From: RBG-16-64-43 sp964353865
GTDB taxonomy: Bacteria > Chloroflexota > Anaerolineae > Anaerolineales > RBG-16-64-43
Assembly: GCA_964353865.1 (NCBI GenBank)
Contig: CAYGXJ010000088.1
Location: 1 to 5,270 of the forward strand
Reading direction: 5' to 3'
DNA length: 5,270 nucleotides
Shown piece by piece: positions 1-4,410 of the stretch (its first letter is position 1; the number at the start of each line of letters is the position of its first letter). Position numbers and translations under genes: made by a program. The notes below the pieces were generated by a model, which was not told where the DNA came from, did no database searches, and saw only the letters and a list, made by a program, of their open reading frames with translations.

Positions 1-288
1 GTGAGCGGGGCGAACCGGACGGCTTTCCAATACGCGACCACCGGGCACACGTGCGCTTCTAACTCCGCCGCGATGGTTGACAACCCCCTTACGAATGGTA
101 ACGGTGACGCGCTCCTGTTTGTCCAGCCGTTGTATGACGCGTATGGCGGCTTTAGCGAGCCTGTGGTCCCTTATTACCTTCCGTCTGACTCAGCTGATTG
201 CCTTGCTGCGCGCTGGTATCTTGTCCAGCAAGATGCAGGCGCCTTCAGTGGTGCAGAGCAATACAACATCCTGGTGATCGACCAATGA
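1..288 (+). CDS. C-terminal part of a DUF7452-like protein (5' end outside the window)
   Basis: The reading frame is open from the first base and ends at TGA 286-288. The GTG at position 1 need not be the true start, so I treat the gene as 5'-partial. The visible 95 residues resemble the repeated domain I know as DUF7452. The matching features, in order, are an 'ATTGHT..SNSAAMVDNP' segment, then 'LTNGNGDALLFV', then an aromatic stretch ending in 'ARWYLVQQDAG', then a closing 'AEQYNILVID'. In that family the equivalents are 'TNGNPNALLFVTQNW', 'KWAIFNQD' and 'GAAFNVLV'. The domain is common in secreted or surface proteins of Chloroflexota and similar bacteria; no biochemical role is known to me. 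The two cysteines (C18 and C67 as numbered here) could form a disulfide in an exported protein. The stop overlaps the next start as ATGA, implying co-transcription and translational coupling. Confidence 0.7.
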   Translation: MSGANRTAFQYATTGHTCASNSAAMVDNPLTNGNGDALLFVQPLYDAYGGFSEPVVPYYLPSDSADCLAARWYLVQQDAGAFSGAEQYNILVIDQ

Positions 289-581
289 ACCCGCCAATTC
301 GACTCAAGTACCTCGTGTTCCCGCTCGTCCTCCTGTGCCTGGCTGGGAGCATGGGAATGGCGGCGGCGCAATCGGGCGGGGGGTACGACCTCTCGTGGAG
401 CACGATCGATGGCGGCGGGGTGATGCTCAGCACCGGCGGAGGCTATGCGCTGGGCGGGACGATCGGCCAGCCGGACGCCGGCACGAGCACGGGCAGCGGC
501 TACTCTCTCGCGGGCGGCTTCTGGGCCGGGCTCGTCGAGCAGTTCAAGGTCTTCCTGCCGCTCGTGTTGAGGAACCATTGA
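285..581 (+). CDS. Small secreted protein with a Gly-rich repeat core and 'FLPLVLRNH' tail
   Basis: This encodes 98 aa. ATG 285 is chosen because it gives a clean signal peptide (KY at the N-terminus, hydrophobic stretch LVFPLVLLCLAG, cleavage probably after 'AAAQ' near residue 29) and overlaps the preceding stop in the coupled ATGA arrangement. An upstream ATG at 198 would lie inside the previous gene. The mature part has a Gly-rich core 'YDLSWSTIDGGG ... GGGYALGGTIGQPDAG ... GSGYSLAGGFWAG'. I recognise this motif from many exported proteins of Chloroflexota and Planctomycetes that combine it with larger domains. The C-terminus 'FLPLVLRNH' matches the short (V/F)YLPLVxR-type tail frequent at the ends of Chloroflexota exported proteins; a sorting or anchoring role is inference. 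Here the core and tail are the whole protein, so it may be a stand-alone module or the remnant of a larger gene. Function unknown. Confidence 0.8.
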   Translation: MNPPIRLKYLVFPLVLLCLAGSMGMAAAQSGGGYDLSWSTIDGGGVMLSTGGGYALGGTIGQPDAGTSTGSGYSLAGGFWAGLVEQFKVFLPLVLRNH

Positions 582-594
582 AGTTCTCCTGGAG

Positions 595-625
595 ATTGGG
601 AGGCGGGGTCAGCCCGCCTCCCAAT
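595..625 (+). terminator. Perfect 13-bp hairpin after the secreted-protein gene
   Basis: ATTGGGAGGCGGG (595-607) is exactly complementary to CCCGCCTCCCAAT (613-625) around the five-base loop GTCAG. It begins 13 nt after the stop codon at 581, where a terminator is expected. No T-run follows (GATCCGCG), so it is not a textbook intrinsic terminator. It could work as an L-shaped or Rho-assisted terminator or as an mRNA 3'-end stabiliser. It could also be a copy of a dispersed palindromic repeat. Confidence 0.6.
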
Positions 626-892
626 GATCCGCGCACGACGTAGCTGCAACTCCTCGGAACGGACCGCGATGCGCGCCCACTCATGTTGGGGCGGCATGGG
701 AACGCCATTGCCTCGATCGAACGCCTTGAGCGATATCGAACCCTGACAAGCGACGAATGCCTGATCAAGAAGCGGATCGGCACACGCAAGGCCAGCCCCT
801 CACCGCATGGTCAGGGGTAATGCCTGCTGCGGCGCACCTCTGGCGCAGATATCGCGCGTAACTCGCGATCCCGAGAGAGGGAATGGAATCGA
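626..892. other. Intergenic stretch without a convincing gene
   Basis: I find no recognisable gene here. The plus frame after the TAG at 641-643 is open to TAA 818-820. From ATG 683 it would encode 45 aa containing 'NAIASIERLERYRTLTSDECLIKKRIG', with no ribosome binding site and no family I recognise. It could be a gene remnant. Two weak stem-loops are visible. One is CCCCTCACC/GGTCAGGGG (796-804 with 809-817), 8 pairs with one C-C mismatch, overlapping the end of that frame. The other is ATCGCG/CGCGAT (851-856 with 864-869). Neither has a clear role. Confidence 0.4.
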
Positions 893-916
893 GCAGGGGC
901 GCTCGCGCGCCCCTGC
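893..916 (-). terminator. Hairpin terminator downstream of tmRNA
   Basis: GCAGGGGCGC (893-902) pairs perfectly over 10 bp with GCGCCCCTGC (907-916) around a four-base loop. Read on the minus strand it starts two nucleotides after the mature tmRNA 3' end. It is followed by UCGAUUCCAUUCCC, which is only moderately U-rich. Position and strength make it the likely ssrA terminator. The stem also gives a defined 3' trailer for processing to the mature end. Confidence 0.75.
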
Positions 917-917
917 A

Positions 918-1308
918 GGTGGAGATGGCGGGAATTGAACCCGCGTCCGAGTTGACTCGACCGAGGACCTCTACAGGCTTAGTCGTCCATTGGTTCTCGC
1001 CGGCAGGCACCCGAACGACGGGGTGACCCTGCCGGCCAGCCGCTGGGACCCGAAAGCCCCTCTTTCGCGAGTGTAGCGGCGTGACCCGCGGCACTTTGCC
1101 ATTGTGGCGTCTGCTCCCATCCGGGCAAAGACGAACGGGGCAAACGTGGCTCCGGTAAGGGAGCCAGGCCCTATCTCACGGGTTAGGCCGCGAGAGGAAG
1201 AGCCGCGTAAGTGCGGTTGGCACTTGAGTTGTGCGCTGAGTTAACGAGGTCGGCGCCTCTCGGCCTGCCATCCGGGGTCAGCCTCAACCGTCGAAGCCAT
1301 TCATCCCC
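918..1308 (-). ncRNA. ssrA: Transfer-messenger RNA (tmRNA)
   Basis: tmRNA acts with SmpB to rescue ribosomes stalled on broken mRNAs. Its tRNA-like part is charged with alanine, and its internal frame adds a degradation tag. The 5' end GGGGATG (from 1308) pairs with the 3' CATCTCC (927-921). The 5' part contains the hallmark GGCTTCGACGG, and the 3' part contains GGACGCGGG-TTCAATT-CCCGCC, the T arm. The long helix H2 is visible: GTTGA and GACC of the 5' side (1288-1284, 1279-1276) pair with GGTC and TCAAC of the 3' side (962-959, 955-951). Pseudoknot-type stems lie at 1147-1166 (7 bp) and 999-1036 (9 bp enclosing CACCC/GGGTG). Length is about 391 nt, normal for one-piece bacterial tmRNA. The DNA encodes ACC followed by T, so the terminal A of CCA must be added after transcription. 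The order is not permuted, so this is not a two-piece tmRNA. Confidence 0.96.
1183..1221 (-). other. tmRNA tag-peptide reading frame: ANRTYAALPLAA-stop
   Basis: Within the tmRNA the frame GCC AAC CGC ACT TAC GCG GCT ... GCG GCC TAA encodes ANRTYAALPLAA and stops at TAA (1185-1183). The resume codon GCC at 1221-1219 was chosen by spacing. In E. coli tmRNA 21 nt separate CCTCGT from the GCA resume codon; here 22 nt separate the same CCTCGT from GCC. The five bases before it are CAAGT, similar to the E. coli TAGTC context. The same frame is open further upstream (GCG CAC AAC TCA AGT), so a 17-residue tag starting AHNSS is possible but less likely. The terminal LAA matches the ClpXP-recognised end of known tags, and the initial AN is also typical. 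Confidence 0.85.
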
Positions 1309-1316
1309 GTGCGCGC

Positions 1317-1345
1317 ATTATACCTCACCACACGCCGTCGGCGAA
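1317..1345 (-). promoter_or_regulatory. ssrA promoter (TATAAT -10; weak -35 TTCGCC)
   Basis: On the minus strand an exact consensus TATAAT lies at 1322-1317. Eight bases separate it from the first base of mature tmRNA (1308), so transcription would start at or within a base or two of the mature 5' end. A partial -35 match, TTCGCC (1345-1340, three of six consensus bases), stands at the ideal 17-bp spacing. The -35 and spacer lie inside the last codons and stop of the upstream 263-aa gene; the -10 starts two bases after its stop codon ends. This suggests ssrA is transcribed independently of smpB, although read-through from smpB could add to it. Confidence 0.75.
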
Positions 1346-2116
1346 GGTCGAGATGCCGGCGTGCTTGCCGAGCATTTTGTACATATGCACGCCGGTGAAG
1401 GGCTCATTAAGCACGCCATCGTGGATGGCCCAGGAACGTCCGCGGATGGAGAGCTCGGCGCCCGGCTGGCGGAAGACGGTCGAGCCATCCAGGCGGCGCA
1501 GCAGATCGCCGTCCTTGCGGAAGCGGGTGTCGATGCTTTCCATCCAGCGCCGGCCCTGCTGATAGGTGAAACCATTTTGCTCGAAGACCACCGCGTTGTG
1601 ATACGAGAGCGGCTCGGCGAAGAACATGGTGAGCCCAAGGCGGGCGACGAAGCGCTCGAAGCTCTCGATGGATTGGCGGAGCACCCGCAGCCCGTGGCGC
1701 ACCTGGCCGGGTGTGAGCCCAGCGCGGAAGGCGGCCTCTTCCGCAGGCAGATTGCGGCGGAAACTGCCGAACTCGGTCGGCGTCCCGTCGGGCAGGCGGT
1801 CAGTGTCGAATCGCTCGGAGTGCGGGTCGTTGATGATGTAGAGCATGATCAGGAGCTGCCCGTTCACGGTGTCGGTCAGGTGCGCGTAGAGAACCGGATC
1901 CTTGGCGTCCGGCTCGTGACGCAGCTTGACCTCGACTGCGCTTGAACCGGGTTTGCCTTTCACTTCCAGCAGGCGCTGGCCGGAGGGGTTGCAGAAGGTC
2001 GCGGGGTCGATCTCGAAGCGCTCGAAGAGTACATCGGGGATGAACTCCGCATACAGACGATCCCGCTCGGCGGGGTCCAGCGCGTTGAGGCCGGAAATCG
2101 AACTGGGAGTGGACAT
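1325..2116 (-). CDS. Conserved-looking 263-aa protein of unknown function between smpB and ssrA
   Basis: I do not recognise this with certainty. ATG 2116 is preceded by a G-run (GGGGGCCT-ATG) that can serve as a weak ribosome binding site, and lies 23 bp after the smpB stop, so the two are probably one transcript. There is no signal peptide or membrane segment, so the protein should be cytoplasmic. Residues 47-92 alternate charged and hydrophobic residues like beta strands and end in 'GQLLIMLYIIND'. Residues 124-160 look helical. Residues 167-189, 'AEPLSYHNAVVFEQNGFTYQQG', resemble the end of a GNAT acetyltransferase (asparagine followed by 'E..GF.y..G'), but no clear acetyl-CoA motif A is seen. 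The C-terminal part holds 'LDGSTVFRQPGAELSIRGRSWAIHDG' and ends 'MYKMLGKHAGISTFADGVW', a dense run of Gly, His and Trp that suggests a conserved functional tail. The coding end overlaps the ssrA promoter. Role unknown; any link to ribosome rescue is from position only. Confidence 0.85.
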   Translation of the reverse strand: MSTPSSISGLNALDPAERDRLYAEFIPDVLFERFEIDPATFCNPSGQRLLEVKGKPGSSAVEVKLRHEPDAKDPVLYAHLTDTVNGQLLIMLYIINDPHSERFDTDRLPDGTPTEFGSFRRNLPAEEAAFRAGLTPGQVRHGLRVLRQSIESFERFVARLGLTMFFAEPLSYHNAVVFEQNGFTYQQGRRWMESIDTRFRKDGDLLRRLDGSTVFRQPGAELSIRGRSWAIHDGVLNEPFTGVHMYKMLGKHAGISTFADGVW

Positions 2117-2139
2117 AGGCCCCCGTGAGGCGGGCGAAC

Positions 2140-2598
2140 CTAGCCGCGGCGGTTCGCGACGCGCCGCATCTCGCGTTCGGCGTCGCGCTTGGCGATGGCC
2201 TGGCGCTTGTCGTACTGCTTGCGCCCGCGGGCGAGCGCGATCTCGAGCTTGGCGCGCCCTTTGACCAGGTACATACGCAGCGGGACGATCACCAGGCCCT
2301 TCTGCTGCTGGCCCTCGAGCAGTTGGATGATCTCCTTCTTGTGCAAGAGCAGACGCCGCTTGCGCAGCGGGTCGTGGTTCATGCGGCTGGCCGGGTCGTA
2401 GGGGGAGATATGCGTGTCCATCAGCCAGGCCTGGCGGCCTTCGACGAACACGTAACCCTCGCGCAGGTTGACCTGCCCGGCGCGGATGGACTTGATCTCG
2501 CTGCCAACCAAGGCGAGGCCGGCCTCGAACCTATCGAGGATCTCGTAGTCGTGGCCTGCCTTGCGATTGCTGGCAACGATTTTGAGCGCGTCTTCCAT
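2140..2598 (-). CDS. smpB: SsrA-binding protein SmpB
   Basis: SmpB binds the tRNA-like domain of tmRNA and brings it to the A site of stalled ribosomes; its C-terminal tail enters the empty mRNA channel. Family features are clear: N-terminal 'KIVASNRKAGHDYEILDRFEAGL', then 'LVGSEIKSIRAGQVNLREGYV', central 'AWLMDTHISPYDPAS', then 'HDPLRKRRLLLHKKEI', then 'KGLVIVPLRMYLVKGRAKLEIALARGRKQYDKR', and the basic C-terminal tail 'IAKRDAEREMRRVANRRG'. With ATG 2598 the product is 152 aa, the usual SmpB length, and begins directly at the conserved domain. The frame stays open upstream (an in-frame ATG at 2652 would add 18 residues, 'MPCTSFPAA...'), but that extension has no family counterpart. No strong Shine-Dalgarno precedes 2598. 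It is followed after 23 bp by the 263-aa gene and then ssrA, all on the same strand. Confidence 0.96.
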   Translation of the reverse strand: MEDALKIVASNRKAGHDYEILDRFEAGLALVGSEIKSIRAGQVNLREGYVFVEGRQAWLMDTHISPYDPASRMNHDPLRKRRLLLHKKEIIQLLEGQQQKGLVIVPLRMYLVKGRAKLEIALARGRKQYDKRQAIAKRDAEREMRRVANRRG

Positions 2599-2650
2599 GG
2601 TTTGGACATCGAATGGGCCGCGAATCGCGGCCGGAAATGAGGTGCAAGGC

Positions 2651-2656
2651 ATGATA
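2651..2656 (-). promoter_or_regulatory. Possible -10 box for smpB (TATCAT)
   Basis: The 90-bp gap between the divergent smpB and 2689 genes contains one AT-richer patch (about 2651-2672) in GC-rich surroundings. On the minus strand it holds TATCAT, five of six matches to the -10 consensus. No good -35 is visible at 16-18 bp. If used, transcription would start near 2644, leaving about 45 nt of leader before ATG 2598 and excluding the alternative start at 2652. The same patch could also serve the plus-strand gene (TAACAT, four of six). Weak evidence. Confidence 0.3.
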
Positions 2657-2677
2657 ACATATCCCGACTTTACTCCT

Positions 2678-2682
2678 GGAGG
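2678..2682 (+). promoter_or_regulatory. Ribosome binding site GGAGG fixing the GTG start at 2689
   Basis: GGAGG ends six bases before GTG 2689, near-ideal Shine-Dalgarno spacing. It decides the start in favour of GTG 2689 over the next in-frame GTG at 2698. Confidence 0.85.
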
Positions 2683-2688
2683 CGCCCA

Positions 2689-3102
2689 GTGTCGCGAGTG
2701 ATTAACCCCGAGAGTGCCGGGCGCAACCGAACGCGGCTGATGCAGTGGATCGCGCTGGCCTGCGCTCGCCTGATGAAGGAACGCAGCCTGGATGCCCGCG
2801 CGGATGAGTTGGCGTTCATCGTCGTGGCGCTGGAGGAGATAGCCACGGGCATTGATGCGTCGACCGCGGCCTGGGAGAAGCGCGACTACTGGCTCAAGGC
2901 GGATCAATTCCGCAGGCAGTGGGAGTGGACCGGGCGCGCGGGAGAGCGATTACGCGCGGCGGTTGAGAGCGGGAATTCACAAGAGGCGGTGGCGGTGCTG
3001 GCGCAGTTGGCCCCGCGCCTGGCCGGAGTGACCCTGCCCAGACGATTGCCGAGAGAACTGCCCTGGCAAGGCGCGCACGAGAAGCTCAGCGCCGCGCGCT
3101 AG
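2689..3102 (+). CDS. Chloroflexota-type conserved hypothetical protein, 137 aa
   Basis: It starts with GTG at 2689 after a strong GGAGG and ends at TAG 3100-3102. The protein begins 'MSRVINPESAGRNRTRLMQWIALACARLM' and continues with a helical segment 'ADELAFIVVALEEIATGIDASTAAWEKRDYW', then 'KADQFRRQWEW', and ends in a basic, Pro-containing tail 'LPRRLPRELPWQGAHEKL'. I recall similar proteins, with the hallmarks 'RVINPESAG' and 'AAWEKRDYW.KAD.FR..W', as an uncharacterised family restricted largely to Chloroflexota. There is no signal peptide or transmembrane segment; the predicted content is nearly all alpha-helix, so a small cytoplasmic helical protein is likely. It is transcribed divergently from smpB across 90 bp and converges with the CapA-like gene. 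The function is unknown and I see no catalytic motif. Confidence 0.88.
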   Translation: MSRVINPESAGRNRTRLMQWIALACARLMKERSLDARADELAFIVVALEEIATGIDASTAAWEKRDYWLKADQFRRQWEWTGRAGERLRAAVESGNSQEAVAVLAQLAPRLAGVTLPRRLPRELPWQGAHEKLSAAR

Positions 3103-3127
3103 AGAACTGCAGAGAAGCTTTCCTTAA

Positions 3128-3203
3128 CCTCACCCCCAGCCCCCTCTCCGGCGAGAGCCTTTTCTCGGAAGGGAGTTGGGCGGAAGCGGGTAGGGGGGTG
3201 AGG
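3128..3203. repeat. C/G-rich imperfect inverted repeat between convergent genes
   Basis: CCTCACCCCC (3128-3137) is exactly complementary to GGGGGTGAGG (3194-3203). Inside, CCCCTCTCC and GGGAG add partial pairing, and at the centre CGAGA (3152-3156) pairs with TCTCG (3163-3167). The pattern 'CCTCACCCCCAGCCCCCTCTCC ... GGGGGTGAGG' is the kind of dispersed palindromic element I associate with high-copy intergenic repeats in Chloroflexota and other large genomes. It begins 25 nt after the stop of the plus gene and ends 22 nt from the end of the minus gene, so it could act as a two-way transcription terminator. No transposase and no clear target-site duplication are visible. Confidence 0.65.
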
Positions 3204-3225
3204 CAGAGCGACCTACAGCGACCCG

Positions 3226-4410
3226 CTAGGAAGTGGGCGTGGGCGTTGGGGAGACGAGCACCGGCAGGCCGGACTTAATCTCGACCGGCTGCCAGGAGAA
3301 CGACTCGACTCCCGCGCGCGTGAGGACCACGTGCAGGATGGCGCTGTCGGTTGCGCCGCCGTCGAACTCGTCGAAAACGAGATTGCCCAGGCCGTAGGCG
3401 ATGAGCGTGCCCGGGCGGGTCGTGTCGGTGGCCTGGATGAGATGCGAGTGCGTCCCCAGGACGAGCGCGGCTCCGCCGTCGATCGCCGCCTGAGCCAGCA
3501 CGCGCTCCTCGCTCGGCGGCGCCATGTATAACTCCCACCCGGCATGCAACAGGAGCACGATCACATCCGCCTGAGCTTTGGCCGCGCGCACGGCGGCCTT
3601 GACCTCGGCCGGCTCGCCCCAGGCGACACCCGGGCGGTCACCCACGGCCGCCCATGATCGTGTATCGAATGTGGTGAGTTCCACCGGAATGTTGACCCGC
3701 CCCAGGAAGGCAATGCGCAGCCCGTTGACCTCGACGATGAGCGGGCCGTAGGCCTGCGCCTCGGAGAGACCGGCACCGACCGCGCGCATGCCGTTGGCGC
3801 TCAGCAACAGCAGCGTTTCGGCGAGCGTCGCCGGGCCGTAGTCGAGCGAGTGGTTGTTGGCCAGGTTGAGGATATCCAGCCCGCCGAGCTTCAGCGCCTG
3901 CGCGCCCTCGGGCGGCGCGAGGAAGGTGTAGTACTTCTGCACCGCCGTCCCGCCCGAGCCCATCGCGCACTCCAGATTGCCCACGCCCAGGTCCGCCGCC
4001 CCGAGCACATGCGCCACGCCTGCGAACGGGACCTGCGCGCCCTGGGAGAGGATGCGCTCGCCGATCGTGCGGCCGAGCATGAGGTCGCCGACCGCGGCGA
4101 GATGCACGCGGCCGGAGGTATTCGGCGTTTGGTTGGGCTGGGGTAGCGAGACAACCGGCGTGGCGGACGGGGTGGGAGTAACGGTCGGTGGGAGAGCGCT
4201 TGCGGTCGCAGGCAGTGGAACAAGCGAAGGCGCGCTCTCAGTCACCGGATCGGGAGCGGGAACCGGTGCCGGCGTTGAACAGCCGGAAATCAACAGAAGC
4301 GGCAGAAGCAGAAGCGCGCATGCGGTTGCACGTTGACCAAGGCTAGTGCGCGCGGTCGCGCAGTGCAAGACGCGTGCGCCCACGCCATCATGCAAGGGGC
4401 AGGGGGCCAC
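3226..4410 (-). CDS. CapA/PgsA-family metallophosphoesterase-like lipoprotein
   Basis: This encodes 394 aa. From GTG 4410 a basic N-terminus leads to the hydrophobic run 'ALLLLPLLL' and lipobox I-S-G-C (Cys44), so the mature protein is probably lipid-anchored outside the cytoplasm. Residues 45-100 are a Pro/Thr/Ser-rich linker. The CapA domain (about 101-380) shows the usual motifs: 'GDLMLGR' (108-114), 'NLE' (145-147), 'ANNHSLDYG' (184-192), 'HAGWE' (289-293), 'GTHSHLIQ' (319-326) and 'GLGNLVFD' (340-347). These carry the Asp, Asn and His residues expected to bind two metals in this calcineurin-like superfamily. The family includes PgsA/CapA of poly-gamma-glutamate capsule synthesis, but most members in genomes like this are of unproven substrate, and no pgsB/pgsC partner is visible. 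A second Pro-Thr tail ends the protein. The start abuts the hflX stop (TGA-GTG), implying coupling; GTG 4383 is an alternative giving a more usual signal peptide. Confidence 0.87.
   Translation of the reverse strand: MAPCPLHDGVGARVLHCATARTSLGQRATACALLLLPLLLISGCSTPAPVPAPDPVTESAPSLVPLPATASALPPTVTPTPSATPVVSLPQPNQTPNTSGRVHLAAVGDLMLGRTIGERILSQGAQVPFAGVAHVLGAADLGVGNLECAMGSGGTAVQKYYTFLAPPEGAQALKLGGLDILNLANNHSLDYGPATLAETLLLLSANGMRAVGAGLSEAQAYGPLIVEVNGLRIAFLGRVNIPVELTTFDTRSWAAVGDRPGVAWGEPAEVKAAVRAAKAQADVIVLLLHAGWELYMAPPSEERVLAQAAIDGGAALVLGTHSHLIQATDTTRPGTLIAYGLGNLVFDEFDGGATDSAILHVVLTRAGVESFSWQPVEIKSGLPVLVSPTPTPTS

Noticed and set aside
174..578. Minus-strand frame of 134 codons opposite the secreted-protein gene
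   Set aside because: The plus strand has a signal peptide, a recognised repeat core and stop/start coupling; the minus frame is an Arg/Ala-rich shadow.
544..789. Minus-strand frame of 81 codons
   Set aside because: It reads through the 13-bp palindrome and into the neighbouring gene's end, with no ribosome binding site or family resemblance.
921..962. Isolated tRNA on the minus strand suggested by the GCGGG-TTCAATT-CCCGC arm
   Set aside because: There is no anticodon arm nearby; the arm is the 3' tRNA-like end of tmRNA, whose 5' half lies near 1308.
1211..1945. Plus-strand frame of 244 codons
   Set aside because: It runs antisense through the tmRNA and the 263-aa gene, has no ribosome binding site, and its protein lacks any recognisable pattern; it is a by-product of GC-rich coding on the other strand.
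2125..2640. Plus-strand frame of 171 codons opposite smpB
   Set aside because: It is exactly antisense to the well-supported smpB and its composition is typical of a reversed coding frame.
2599..2907. N-terminal extension of smpB to 255 aa
   Set aside because: SmpB proteins are about 150-160 aa and start close to the conserved 'NRKA.HDY' segment. The extension would overlap the divergent gene and its ribosome binding site.
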